The notes: generated by a model not told the origin, from the letters alone. A DNA stretch of 64,000 nucleotides from Massospora cicadina (GCA_022478985.1 JAKSZP010005595.1:1-64000); one strand, 5' to 3'; numbered from the stretch's first letter, positions 45,171 through 57,900 are shown. Program-made: numbers and translations.

Positions 45171-48100
45171 CTATCTCTTGTTGCCAGCGGGAACGCCACT
45201 ATGGGGAGGGGGAGGGGACGTGTGAGGGGGCCGTAGCCACAATTGAACATGTGTGGAGGAAAGGGTCTGATTTGGTGAACCAAACTTGGAACCAGGAGGA
45301 GACCAGCTGTCGGCGACGTGGTGGGAGGTATCCAAATATCCACGCCTGAAAGTGGTCCATCTAATGAGACTGGAATCTGTGGACAGCTTCTGGGAGGGTG
45401 GGGTGGAGCCTGCAATGGCATTAAAGACAATCGTGTGGATAGTCCACATGGTGATTGCAACCACCAGAGCATGGAGGGAGGGTGGAAGGGGGGAGGCCAT
45501 TGATAAAGTAAACATATCTCTTGAAAGACTGAAGGGATGTGTTTGATCCTGGCCAAGCAGACGTTGAACTTCGCGCCATATCACTCTAGAGGTAGGACAC
45601 TTCTCCATGCAGTGGAACAGCGTTCCATACTGGCCACACATGACGCAGGATGAGTGTAAAGCGTTAGAGTGCTCACCCGTACAGTACACCTGCCTCAGGC
45701 AGCGCCACACATGGGAACGGATTTGAGGCTGCAACAGAGGATGGTGTGCATATTTCAAAATAGTCTTCTGAGTTTCAATGGAGTAAGGGATGTCCATCAT
45801 GTCCAGGTAGTCCACCCTGGATAGGACATGGGGCCGTGTGGGGATCACGCCATCATGGATGGGTAGCCCCTGTACCTCTTGTGTGAACTGAGGAGAGGGG
45901 CGGCCTCTCTGGGCTGTGTGTCCGCTAATACGAATTCTTCACTCAGCGCTCTGCATGGAGAGGAGGATTCGTTTGTAGTGGGTTATATCCGTGAGGATCT
46001 GTGGCTGATGGGTGTGAAGCCAGGTATTTCATCAAGGAGTGAGGGTTTGATGGATTGTTAAGGCCCAAGGCGTGGGAGAAGTTGGAGAAGGCCGCGCGGG
46101 ACCAGTGTTGGGAGGGGAGCGTAGGGGTGGTGATGGCCGCAATCCAGGTGCTCAGGATCTTGGCAGCATGGGCTTTGAAGTCAAGCAGGCCCATGCCACC
46201 ATGATGATGAGGGCCAAACATGACTTCTAGCCATACTGATGGTGGGCGGCCTGACCAAAGCCATCCTTGCAGAAGGGCATACAAGGATTTGAAAAATCCT
46301 GGGGAGAAGGGGATGGCGTGGGCTCCAAACCAGACTCTGGAGAGGAGCATAGAGTTGGCTAAAACAACCCTGCCAGCAAGGGAAGTAGGGTGGGCTCTGA
46401 GGGAGGCGATGCGCTTCGTCACGTTGTCTAGAATAAAACTTTCCATTAAAGCTGATGTGTACCCGCCTGCCTCCACCCACACGCTCAGATGGCGGACAGG
46501 CCCTATGGTAGGGCGTGGCACAAAGGGGAGCACTAATGGGGGGGTGTGGGATGAGCAGGGAGGGCGAGCACGTGTGCGAGCAGATGGGCCGGGCTGGGCA
46601 CTGGCCGCTGGGGCCCAGCAGGTTTGATACCGACTAAGGAGGATGATTTTGGTTTTGGAAGCATTCAGTGCAGCATTACTTACCCAGGAATACTCCTGGA
46701 TGAGAGCTTCAAGTGCGCGTGCGTCTTTATTATTAGAAAACCCAACCACACAGTCGTCTGCAAACGCCATCATCTTGACTGGGGCTTGGCCTGGTACATG
46801 GACCCCAGTGAGTTGGGCATTCACATTTCGAAGTAGTGGGTCAAGGCTGAAGTTGTATAAGAGTGGGCTTAAAGGGTCTCCTTGGCGGAGACCCCTTTGA
46901 GGGTGAACCACATCAGTGAGGAAACCAGGGCCATGCACAGCCATTGTGGCAAACTCTATGATTAGCATCACCCAGTTGATGAAGCGAGGGGGTAAGCGGA
47001 ATTGATGGAGGCAGGCCCTGAGGTATTCCCAGTTTACTCTATCATAGGCCTTCTGTTGGTTTAAGAATACAAGTGCTCCAGAGGCTGTGGACTGGCATGC
47101 GTTAGCCACAGAGTGCACGTTGTCCCAAATTGATCTTTTTTTAGTACTAGATGGTCCCAACCCGAGTCCCAAAGTGATCTTCTGGGTATGAAACCAAATT
47201 GTTCTGGGGAGATGGTGGCAGATACTACAATCCCTAAACGGTTAGCCATGATCTTAGTTAAAATTTTTGTATCCGTGTTAGTTAAAGAAATGGGGCGCCA
47301 GTTGTCTAAGTCTAGCTTGTCCCCTTTCTTGAAGAGTGTGACGGTGAAGGCCTCTTGTCCTCCTGGTAGGAGGCGCGTTTCCAGAAGGCTCTGGTTAAGT
47401 GAGGCAAGCAGCAGTGGGGATATATATTTGAAGTACTTTTTATAGAATTCATATGGAATGCCATTTGGGCCTGGGCATTTCCAATTTGGTGCACCACGGA
47501 TGGCTGTCCATAGTTCATTTGGAGTAATCAAATTCATTATTTCTGGGTATCAGGAAATGGTGCAGATGTGGGTTTGGTTAAAAATTCCGCCACTTCAGCT
47601 GGCTGAATTGGATTGGATTGGTATAACTTGGAGTAATACTTTTGTATTTTGATTGCCACTTCAGCTGGCATATCTGCAACAGAATCATCCGATCTTTGCA
47701 CTTGTGTGAAGGCCACACTCTGGCGGGGTGCAAAGAATTTTTTAAAAAAAATATGCGGTGCATTTGTCGCCTTCTGTAATGCATTTGGCCCTGTACTAAA
47801 CACAAACCCAATGTTTGTGTTGCCTTTCAAGTGCGTTGAGGTGGGCGGCTGCTTCCGCCCACTTCCAGCCCCATGCAGGGCTGTAGCCTGTAGCTGGGAT
47901 GTTGGACTGCAGGTGTGCCAACTCTGCCAGAGCGCGCGAAATGATGGCCGATGTGGCTCATGAGCGTCAGGAGGAGAGGTGGCGAGAGTGGCGGATGGTA
48001 TCCTCTTTTAAGGCTGATCATGTGGAGATGGGGTCCGCGCAAAATGGTGTAACAAACTCTTTTGCCAAAGTTGCTGATTCCACCCAAGTGGAAAATCCTG

Positions 48101-48866
48101 GTGATGCAAGTTTATGAGGGCGGAGTTTGCACCAATGTGGGGCCTTTACCACTGTGGAGGTAGGTGTTAGGTTATTGAGACCAGCCGGTGGTCGGAGAAT
48201 TCAATTTTTGTTGTTTGGAAGTGGGAAATGTGAGGTTGGAATTTCGCCGGCGTGAGGATAAGGTCAATGCGGGTCATGGACCTTAATTGGACGTTGTGGA
48301 CGTGGGTAAGCGTCATGTTTTTGAGCAGCGGGACTTGCCACAGCAGTACATCTATTAACCCAAGGGTGGCCTTTATAACGCGAAGTTCTATGTGACCCTG
48401 GGGGCATGGGAGGAGGAAGGCCAATGGTCCGTGGGTGTGTTTAGCCAACAGTTTATGTTGCCCACTACAAAAGGGTCTGAGGGTAATGGGAGGGATTTGA
48501 CTGATGAGAAAAATTCCCGATGCTCTCATGCACAGGTTGGGGCATAGATGTTGATGATAGCATGCGCCTTATTGGCCCACGAGAAAGTGATGATGAGGAC
48601 TTGCCATTGAGGAAGGATTCCGATGATAAAAATTTGAAAAAATTGTTTTTCTGAACTAGAACCCCACAGTGCTCTGACCAAAAGGATAGGGAAGGGAGGA
48701 GCATGGTTTTCCAAGCATCCTCAGAACCTCGCAGACAGTGGGACTCCTGGATGGCCAGGATATCCACGGGTAAATTTTTTTGTAAAAAACTCATTTTCCT
48801 AGCCCAGGATAGCGAGGCCTTGAATTCGGCGATATTCAACATCCCTAAAGTGAAGGTTTCCCCCAT
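45171..48866 (-). pseudogene. LINE ORF2: endonuclease, reverse transcriptase, zf-RVT
   Basis: From 48866 the endonuclease reads LGMLNIAEFKASLSWARKM and LAIQESHC (catalytic E), later SMTRIDLIL and EFSDHRLVS (SDH) at 48167-48260. RT follows at 47061-47537 (RGAPNWKCPGPNGIPYEFYK, LDNWRPISLTN, PEQFGFIPRRS) and 45943-47172, an open frame of 409 codons with LNQQKAYDRVNWEYL, RGLRQGDPLSPLLYN and the box FADDCVVGF, all intact. The C-terminus at 45171-45848 reads CVMCGQYGTLFHCMEKC, then W, a zf-RVT finger. Breaks: frameshifts near 48500, 47540 and 45900, and the insertion at 47138. Confidence 0.9.
47138..47165 (-). mobile_element. 28-bp retroposon tail inserted in LINE RT
   Basis: GTCCCAAATTGATCTT (47122-47137) and GTCCCAAAGTGATCTT (47166-47181) form a 16-bp duplication with one mismatch. 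The 28 bp between read on the minus strand GGTTGGGACCATCTAGTACT plus A. Without it and one duplicate, the RT reading goes from PRRS straight to IWDNVH, as the family expects. The insert and duplicate add 44 bp and shift the frame. Confidence 0.85.
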
Positions 48867-49189
48867 CGCACCTTAGGTGCAAGGGGGTGGGCACCTGGGC
48901 CCACTAGCCTCCTCTAGATCCCCACGGGCCTTCATGGCAGCACAGGTGTTTGCAGCAACGCTATCAGTAGTTTTGTTAATTTTAGCAGAAAGGTTTGCAT
49001 TGGCTTTTGCCTTCACTTTTGTTTCCCCGACGTCAAACAGTTTTTTTATGGTGCAGATGAGTTTGGTGCACCAACGTTCAGGTCAAAAAAAAATTTTCAG
49101 GTAGGTTGGACCCCAAGTCGGTTTCAACTGGAGCTTGGTTGCAAAGATTGGGTGAGATCAAGTTACCCATCGGATCCTCAGATTGGGTG

Positions 49190-50286
49190 GCCCAATCAGT
49201 ATGGGCTTCCCAATCTGATTGGTTGAGGGATTCCCGAGTTGCTTCCACCGCGAAGGTTTTGATGTCCTCCTGGCGTTGGGAGTGTGGGATAGCGGTGGTG
49301 ACTTTGGCTGCTTCCTTGGCCGCGGCCCTGTGGGCCTGTTTGGCCTTCTTCTGCTCTTGCGGGGGAGATAGGTTTTACCAGTAGGTAGCAGCCTTGTGCT
49401 CCCCACAGGAAAGCCTCTTTGGTGCTTGTGGTTGGTTTGTAGTGCGCCTCTCCGCTGGCCATGGCCGCTGAGGGGTGCTCTTGGAATGTGATGCCCTCCT
49501 TGGTGGGGCATGCATGTGCCTTATGGCCAAACGCGTTGCAGTGGGTGCAGATGGGGGGTGCGCTGTCCACGGTTACCCAGAAAGGGTGGGTGGTATGCCC
49601 TTCAATATTGATATATGTGGAGTGCAGGATCTGGGTTAGGTCCTTCACGATCTCCTCAGTTGGGGTCAGAACTGCGATGGCTTTGCCGGTGCACAGGTGT
49701 GGCATCAGCGTAAATCATTGCATCTCAAAAGATTTTATTTTGCCATATATGGTGAGACCATCTTTCAAGTGCTTCTCCAAAATGGCACGTTTTACCGTAG
49801 TAGGCAAAAAGTCAAACATGAGGAAAATTTGGTTGGATTTTGTACATCTGGTGCGTTTGGTTTTGATGACCCATTGCCCTTTGGGGAGGTCAATCACTAT
49901 GCGCACCGCAGGAGCTTCATCTTCTGCCTCCTTGTTTTCAAAACTGAGGTCCAGCCAACCACGTGACATGGAGTGAGGTGCAACATACACTGCAGTCAGG
50001 AAAAAAGTGTGCACATCCCCACAAAATTTTTCCCATAAAGCTGTTTGTTGGATGTCCAGAAACACACAAACTCCATATTCCACCAACGAGAGTGGTTGGG
50101 AGTGCAGCGTGTTGATGTACTGGTTGCATCGCGCTTGCCAAGCAAGAATTTCTGGGGAAATAGTGACCGCCAGTTTTTTATTTTTTTTTCTATTCCACCA
50201 GTTTCTCTGGGGCGTTTTTGAACGTTTGAGGCCGCGGGCCTACCACCTAAACCTCTTACCTTACTTGCCAAACTGCACCCTGACAT
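49190..50286 (-). pseudogene. LINE ORF1 with CCHC zinc knuckle
   Basis: Read from 50286 (MSGCSLASKVRGLGGRPAAS) through a frameshift near 50050 to 49715-50086 (YVAPHSMSRGWLDLSFENKE, KRAILEKHLKDGLTIYGKI), then past a stop to 49196-49705. There CTHCNAFGHKAHAC gives a perfect CX2CX4HX4C knuckle, followed by a basic, Pro/Gln-rich tail. The middle part resembles the RNA-binding domain usually found before the knuckle in plant and fungal L1 ORF1. ORF1 protein binds the LINE RNA. Confidence 0.8.
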
Positions 50287-50416
50287 GGGCGCAGACTAAT
50301 CTCCTCTGTGAGATTATCAAACTAGAATCAGACTTGAATTGAATAAGTTGCAAAAGTGATTGCAACGAGAGAGAAAAGTAGATTAACAGGTTTTATTGGA
50401 TATTACATTTTGTTCT

Positions 50417-53400
50417 GAGTAATATGTATTTTTATTGATCAATTAAGAATTCACTACAGTATCCAGTACTCGCAGCAGCTCGTGGGCTTCCTTCTATAAA
50501 TCTTCATAGTTAGTTTTAAACTCTGCCCATGGAAAAGGTCCTTCTACCCTTCACAATCCTCCTTGATATGCTCATTCAATCTTGATTTTCATCAGTGTTT
50601 AGTATTTACCAAGCAGCCTTCCAAAATGGGTTGACTAAAATAATGATGTCTAAATGGGCCTAAGAGGTAAGAACTTAGGCTTGGAGTACTTCCTAAATGA
50701 GACATTATGCCGCACATAGTTAAAGTACTGGAGAATGACCCTGATAATTATAAAGTCCTATTACTGCTGGTTTTAAGCTGGCACCAGGGCAGCATAAGCA
50801 GATTGTTTATAATAATTAAGAGTGATAATATATTGACCCCAAAACATCAATGGACAACAAGTGTTTAAGGTATAAGAGATGTGCCAGAGGGGTACTAGGT
50901 TCCGCCAAATAGTAGATTAATACTTTAGGCCATTACATATAAAAGCTCAAATTGCGTGGCATTGAACTAGATAGATCAAATCCTCTATCTAGGTATTAGT
51001 TGAAATATGACATTAATCATTATAAATAACGTATCCTGATGGTTGGCAAACCAAACAAAATACAACATAAATACTAAAGGCATAACCTATTCTTATATTT
51101 TGTTATCTCAAATCCCTGTTAATTTCGACTTGTAAAGCAAAAAATACTCAATAATTGTGGATAAAGTTTACATCCAAAATATCACTAGTGTCACAAAACT
51201 ACTAAATCATAGCTTTTAAAGCACCTGCTCATTTCAATTCTCGGACAAATATATTATAGTAACATGACTTTAACCTTTAATAGAGACGCAAATAATTGAG
51301 GATGCTGCCAAAAGCATTAACATACTAGTCAATTGTGAGAAAATGACTGGGTTATTAGAACGTCAGTAAGAAGAATTCCCATGATTATTTAATACACATG
51401 GTTAGTATTTTCCCAGGACCAACATGAACTTGATTGCACTAAATATTTATCCATAAATTGACACTTGAAAATATTTGCCAATACAAACGCAACCTGTACA
51501 CCAGTAGAAGGCTGCTGAAGCGGTAGTCAGCAAAGAATTAGAAAAAGTGGTTGAGAATAGGCTTCAGATACTGTCATTGAGTCCATGGGCGAGTCCAATA
51601 CTTATTGTGAAGTAAAAGGGTGGATCAAATTAAGTGGCGATTGATTACTGGAAGTTGAATAATTTCACCAAGAAGGATTCAAATCTACTGCCAAGAATAG
51701 ATGAGGTGCTCAATCGCCTAGGGGAAGCCAAGGTCGTTTGGCAATGGATATGATTTTGGGGTATTTACGGATAGATATCCAAAAGAAGCTCAAGAGAAAC
51801 ATGTGATACTCACTACACAAGGATTATACCATCTAATGAGAATGCTCCAGGAATTGTGTAACATTATGGTAACTTTCCAAGGGGTTATATTCTATCTCAA
51901 ATGACCTGAAGTTGTCTTTAATTTTGGTGTACTTAGCCGGAATCAATGTTTTCAGCAATAATTCACTAATAATCTGGAGCACTTAACAGAAGTTTTCAAA
52001 CACCTTGCGACGGCAAATTTAATAGATCATACAAAAAATGTCATTTTAAAAAAGAGATTTATATTTGAGGTTTATGTTAGACTCCAGTAGATTTCAATTG
52101 CAGCCACGTATGATAATGATTGTTGAGCGAATGTCAATTCCTAAGAGCGTTCAGGACATTCAAGTCCTTTTTGGGAGAGTTGTTTACTATTGCCAATTTA
52201 AAAAGAGTTTGCCAGAATCACTGAAAACTATTTTACCTTCTAACTGATCCAAAAGAATGATTCATGTGGAATGAGGAAGCCTAGGAAGTGTTTAAAAGCT
52301 AATAAAGTATATGATGAATTGTCCTGTTCTTAGAATAACCAAATTTTAACTGTGAGTTTGTTAGCAGACTAATGCCTCATTAATGGTAATTGCTACTCTA
52401 AATCAAGTAGATGATGACGGGGAAGAATATCCAGTGGCATATTTGAGTAGAACATTGAAGCCAGTGGAAAAGAACTACACCGTGACAGAGTGTAAGTGCC
52501 ATTCAGTGATATAATCCTGATCTCAAATTTGAGTGTATATTCTTGGGATACACTATTTGGTTGTGACTTACCACTTGTCTTTATGCTAGTTGCATAATAA
52601 AAAGAACCAGATGGCCAACTGACATGATGGGCTTTAAATTTACTTGGCTATGATTTAGAATTCATACACTGAGCAGAAGAAACACATCAGTATGCCGATT
52701 GATTGTCAAAATTACCTGCCATTCAAGTCATGTATAAGAAAGCAGATGAATTATTCCATTGAATGATTAAAGGATCTATTGAAGTGAACCTCAGGAGATT
52801 CAAACCGTTCTGAAGAAAGCGATGGAAAAAACTGAGATGAAGAACGGACATCTTTATAAGTCCATTGACTAAAATTGTACCTTTACTAACAGTTGAAATG
52901 ATTAAAAAGTAATCAAGTCACGCACAAAGTTGTAGGGCGTGGTGGCCAAAGAAAACAATGGTACTTCTAAGCCAGTACTATTATTGAGAATCAATAATAA
53001 TGTTTCTGATTATCTATCCTGTTGTATGGATTTAAAAATACACAAGACATACAAGAATGTGATCAAATACCAGCTATTACGTCCTGGGTTTGCTTGGCAC
53101 ATGATGTCAATAGACTTGATGGTAACCATGAGAGTTATTAATGGGGTAAAGTACAGTATCCAAGTGATAGACCATCTGACTAAAAGGGTTGAGACTAAGG
53201 CCTTGAGCGGAGTAAATGCTATAAGCACTGCAAGATTCATACTAGATCAAGTAATATACAGGCTTGAATGCCCTCAAGTTATACAAAGTGATAATGTAAC
53301 AACTTTACATCCTACATAATTCCAAGACTGTATGGATTAATAGAATCTGATGGTGGTGTCCATATCCTAGCCCAAAAGTTTGGTATAGTATAAAGAGTCA

Positions 53401-53902
53401 AATTATTTCTAGACCAACACTGCATTATTGGTAGTGGATAAAACCTCTGCATAGGGATTTTATCTGAGTTCATTAACCTTTGCGTACACTACATTTATCA
53501 TATGGTGACAGAAAAAACCCATTTATATTCTTACATGGATGGTGTGCTTCAATACCACTTCCTTTGTATTCATCAGTGTAACCAGCTTCAGTGATGAGCT
53601 CAGAGCAATATATAAACTGACTGGCGTGTTATTGACCAAATTACAATCTTAGCAACTATCATGACATTGAAGAAAATGAAATAAAGCAAAGAAGAAGAAG
53701 ATTAAATTAACCAGCGCTTAAGGAGTTTCATTTGGATAATAGGGTAGTCTTGCATTACCCATGGGTTCAAAAGAAGACTTAAGGTGACGCCCTATGGTCA
53801 GGATATTTGATATCATTGCTAAGACAACGACAGAAGCCTATATGCTGAAGAACATTACTAATGGTTGTATAATGGACTGGGTTTAATACAAATACTTAAA
53901 AT
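50417..53902 (+). pseudogene. Plus-strand Ty3 pol remnant: RT, RNase H, integrase
   Basis: 50417-51500 has no readable motif. From about 51510 the plus strand reads VVENRLQILSLSPWASPILIV, a block corresponding to IDYWKLNNFTKKDSNLLPRI, and DEVLNRLGEAK (RT). 52065-52247 is the connection (PKSVQDIQVLFGRVVYYCQF). 52370-52500 is RNase H (SLMVIATLNQVDDDGEEYPV, AYLSRTLKPVEKNYTVTE). 52939-53319 is a 126-codon integrase piece (PGFAWHMMSIDLMVTMRV, VIDHLTKRVETKALS, CPQVIQSDN). The first Asp of the core is kept and the second reads as D in QSDN. No LTRs of its own found. Confidence 0.8.
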
Positions 53903-53910
53903 ATGAGATC

Positions 53911-54372
53911 TTTTTTTAGTACTAGTGGTTCCCACCCAAAAGGGGGAGCCGCCATGCATCTTTATTCGCAAATGGGCCAAACAAAGGGATTATCATAGAT
54001 TAAAAAATACTATTATAGCCCCTAGGTTATCAGCCAAGGAAGCCATATCAGATGGCGAGGAGGCTTTGGGGAAACTTTTGTCTGGCGCCCGCTTTAGCTA
54101 GTGGACCATGGCGGACAGCATTGGGGTGGGAGCATCAGCGACATGGGGCATAAGGAGGTATAGTTGGGGTTTTCTTTGTTAATGAGGCCGGTGGTGTCCA
54201 TCACCTCAACGTATTGAGCAAGTGATGCTCAGCAAAATTGATGAGAGCTGGCACACAAGTAAATGACTTGATGCGCCGGTGGGTTTTGGGATAATTGGGG
54301 TTGAAAAGAGAAGTTTTTGCTGTATCAATGCCTAAAGTATTAGATCTTAGGGCAAATAAATCTGATGTTTCC
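53911..54372 (-). mobile_element. Longer copy of the retroposon with the TAGTACTAAAAAAA tail
   Basis: Begins on the plus strand with seven T and AGTACTAGTGG, i.e. the minus-strand tail found in the 28-31 bp insertions, then continues as a GC-richer stretch quite unlike its AT-rich surroundings. ATGAGATC occurs at 53903-53910 and 54373-54380 as a possible 8-bp duplication. The minus frame 54201-54449 crosses that right border, so the end may lie nearer 54470. No domain is recognised; the 3' end of a second LINE or a SINE are both possible. Confidence 0.5.
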
Positions 54373-54508
54373 ATGAGATCACTTGACCTATTAACACTAA
54401 AGTAAGTTCCATTGTATTGACTAAGTCTCAAAAGGATACCTCTGGACATAATTGATATAGATGTTTAAAGAAGGTCTTGAGCCTACTTATTTTAGGATAA
54501 ATCCAGTT

Positions 54509-55470
54509 TGTAGCAGCTATTTTGACCAGCCATCATCTCATGCAATATTTAGCTAAAAATTATAATCATTAATACAGAGCAGGATGATTTAATGTTTTAG
54601 TAAGTCCTCTGCGCATGGCCCACAAATTCTTAAGGAGTTAAAAAAGTTGTATTAAATTAATTTGGTGATTTTGTTTGGGTGCTGTGGATCTACAGATATC
54701 GCAGTTTAATCCCAAAACCTCCCAGTGCAAGACTATTTGATATCTAGTACTTATAAGGGCTCTTGGATTTGGCAAAAAAGATCTTCTCCCGCTGCCTCTA
54801 TCATTATCATCAATATGGTCCCTTTGCACCAGCGTAAATTATTTTAAAAGGATCTATGCTTATTATGGTCATTCTCTGGAGCCTTTCTTGCAGTTGGTTG
54901 ATAACAATTTTAATAAAAATACCACGAGTTTTTGTGGTTATCTCCATAATCCTTATCCAGATAATTACCCCTCTACTCTATCATTGTTGAGTTCAGCTTA
55001 ATATACAGGAAAGGCACCAATAGGAACGCTATTGGAAAGAGCATATCTCGGAGTTTTTCAAAAGTATGATATACTTTATCTTATGATATTGTATGCAATC
55101 TTCAGCAAAACAAACCCTTCCTGCAAGCCCCAAAGCCGCTATCAGCATCCAATACTACCCTGTGAATCTATCTAATAAAATTTTGTGATGTGTCAATCTT
55201 GGGAAAAATATACCAAACTGAGAATTTTTCTAGCAGTACAGGTTTTAAATCTGAAACCTGCACTAGGGGGAATAAGTTTTACCTGCCAGGCTAACCACCC
55301 TTCCTGTGAATTTATTTACATTATAAAAAAGATCCCTTTTGTTGAACAAGTTTTACCTTTTTTGCTAGGATTGACAAGGTCGCTGTCATCTTACAGCATT
55401 TTATAGGACTATTAGTCAATACCTGTAGCACCAAGATTTGACGCCCTAGCGCCAATTTTAACATTGTGAT
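54509..55470 (+). repeat. E6 5' LTR, with SINE inside
   Basis: Starts TGTAGCAG; shares with 63120 on the blocks AAATTCTTAAGGAGT, GTAT/ATACAGGAAAGGCACC and AATAGGAACGCTA. The SINE at 55174-55302 is absent from the partner. The right end is uncertain; TTTTAACA near 55460 is a candidate. Confidence 0.75.
55174..55302 (-). mobile_element. SINE-A, second copy, full length, in E6 LTR
   Basis: Matches 44575-44709 in order (ATATACCA, CTGAGAATTTTTCTAG, AGTACAGGTTTT, TTTTACCTG, GGCTAACCACCC) but is more diverged. Flanked by CCTGTGAATCTATCT (55159-55173) and CCTGTGAATTTATTT (55303-55317), a worn 15-bp duplication (13 identical). The E6 right LTR at about 63770 has the site without the insert. Confidence 0.85.
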
Positions 55471-55499
55471 GCACACTACATGGGTGCGCTTTTATCATA

Positions 55500-57900
55500 A
55501 GACTAGTTTTTAAATATGAATCCAGAGGGAACCCAGGTCACCATCAGCCTTGAAGCAAAGTACTCATATCCCATGGACAAAGATAATCCAGTTATTGACC
55601 ATTTCTAATTGAGCGGCTCTAATAGTTAAGTGATATAGATGTCTTTGGAAGATCGTCCAACTACTAGTGCGCTTGAATCTAATGCTTTGGTTTGAGTTAC
55701 AAGTTTCTCATGCTCAAGTACAGTTTTATCTGAGTGGCTTCTGCATGGTACCGCCTGGGGCTAATGATGTGAATGAGGGCCTTTTTAATTGCCAAAAGCT
55801 ATAAGCATCAGAAGTCTATGTATGACAACTATCATATCATCCATGAGTTGACCATAAGCCAAATTATTAGACAACTCACCATCCAGAATCAAATGGTGGA
55901 AGTTGTAGCTCAATATGTGGAAAATTTGAACTGATAAGTACATTAAATCATAGCTCGTCAGCACATTGACATTAGTGGACTTGTTAAATTCATGTAGGCC
56001 CAGCAAAGAGACACTACTTTTTGTCCATTTGGACAACGCATTTTGGGACCTTTAATCCGTTGTGTTGGCTAATAAACAATAAACGCAAGAAGCCCATCAG
56101 TATGTGAAAGAGCTTGCTGTTCAACTTAATGCTGATTTTTCAGACTTTTTTATTACCTTTTGAACTATTGTGGTGTAACCCCTCAATAGGTCTCTGATAT
56201 AACCCACCATTGTATGCAGTAGAGGACTATTTGAAAGTAGAGGTAGAGCGACATAAAAAGTCTGAATTGGACAATGGGTAGCTTTTAGGAAAACGTGGAT
56301 GCGATTTATCAAAAAAAGATGAGTTAGGAAGCCACGTGGTAGAATATTGAGCTTTGAAAAGAGCAAAACTGGTTGATAAATGAATTAGCCATGGATGGGC
56401 TTGCTTATCATCACCACCTCAACATCTAAATATGGTTATATATAGAGCAACTTACTTTGAGATTGATATGAATCAGATCATTAACTCCTTACGGATTGAC
56501 ATGAGAACTCAAGGACAGAAGGTGCAAGCCTTGGGAACAGAAATTTGAATTTAAAAGTGGACCTCCTAGCCACTAATAAGTAAAACGATCCTGTTGAGTA
56601 TATGATCCTGGAGGAAGACAGCAGATGTCAAGTACAATGGATCAGTTCAAAGTTGAAAAGAAACAGTGGTCTTTGTGAGTGCCGCCAGGAATGTCCTAGT
56701 ATCTTGTCTGTGGATTTATCAATGATCAAGAGACAATCAAACGAACCCAAAGGTGAAAGCAAAAGGGAGCTAATTACAAGGGAGGTTTCTAATTTTCTTA
56801 CTTATGTTCCTGGTTTTATAAAGTCTGTTCTCATAAGTAATTAAATGAATCTCCAGCGGAGCATATTTACTCTATCATTCTTAAAACTCCTCTGTCTGGG
56901 AGTAGAAGATGTTCGCTAATTCCGCTCATGTAACGGTGACACCCTCCTCAAGAGCAAATCTAGCTGCTTCTGAACAATTCACACCTTCTATACAGTTACT
57001 CAAACATTATGAGGGTGATACACCGGCCCTTTGTCCCAATGGGTTATTGGCCACAAATGTACGTTCATCTGATTAATTTTCTAAAATATGATAAGCACGC
57101 ATATGTATACAACTTTATCATCCTCTTGAAGATTAGCATGGCTGAAGCCCTGGTGAATGCTATGCTATCTATGGTCATGAATATGTTGGGAATTGAAAGA
57201 AAAAGGTTAGTGGTGCCTTAATTTCATAGGATGGGTGTCAATTACTCAATGGTAAAGTGTTGCTTATCAAAGAGTTCAGCAGAGCCAATAGGATGACTAT
57301 CCAAAAGATAAATTTTTTCAATATCTGTCTCAATAAAAATGAGATAATGTAAGAAATCATGGAGCTATTTTAATTTATAGCTCAGATGTTATTTGGAGCT
57401 AATATTATGGACGATTGTGATGCCCAGATCGCTCTCTGTCATGCTTGTGAGCCTTACAGAATTTTATAGTGTTAGAATTCCTGTTCTAAATGAGGATAAC
57501 AATATTAAACGTATAAGATATATTATCTTCAGTGATGCACCATCTATTTGGGATCCCCAACTAATTGTTTTTCAAAGCTTGCATACCATGGCCTCAAGCT
57601 CCCTTATAAAAAGAAGATTCACCTCCTAAATATGGCCGTTGTACCAGAAGAACAGAGAGTAACCAGGTTACTTGTCACTCATGTGGGAAACTGGGGCAAC
57701 TATGCTAATAGTTGCTTTAAATGGGGATCCAAGGCCTCATGTCATTCTATGAAATTTAAGATCAATTAAAAGTTAGGAAAAGGCAGGGCGTAGAATTTTG
57801 TTTTTCTATATCTGCGTCCTCTAACAAGATCCCAGGTAAGTAACTTACTTAAAAATTTCCAACACTGAGACAGAAGGACGACGACGCTGCTCCTCCTTCA
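55500..57900 (+). pseudogene. E6 gag, decayed, with zinc-knuckle remnant
   Basis: Open pieces 56602-56844, 57009-57221 and 57393-57629 lie between the LTR and RT. At about 57676-57712 the plus strand reads CHSCGKLG in one frame and NYANSCF in the next, i.e. a CX2CX4HX4C knuckle broken by a frameshift at the His. 57009-57221 (GYWPQMYVHLINFLKYDKHA) may be the capsid part. Minus-strand frames here are shadows. Confidence 0.6.

Larger units (their letters stand above)
45066..50402 (-). mobile_element. L1-like LINE, nearly full length, 5.3 kb
   Basis: TTACATTTTGTTCT flanks it at 45052-45065 and 50403-50416 (14 bp, perfect). The minus strand carries ORF1 with a CCHC knuckle and ORF2 with an APE-type endonuclease, RT and a C-terminal zinc finger. 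The 3' end (low coordinates) is AT-rich: a short AATAAATCAAATA tail, without a long A run. The element is clearly richer in G, C and CpG than all neighbours and its frames are long, so it is younger. Antisense open frames on the plus strand are shadows. Confidence 0.9.

Noticed and set aside
46220..46627. Plus-strand open frame of 135 codons
   Set aside because: Exactly antisense to the LINE RT frame, whose motifs are clear; open antisense frames are expected in GC-richer coding sequence.
49461..49976. Plus-strand open frame of 171 codons
   Set aside because: Antisense to LINE ORF1 with its CCHC knuckle; no motif of its own.
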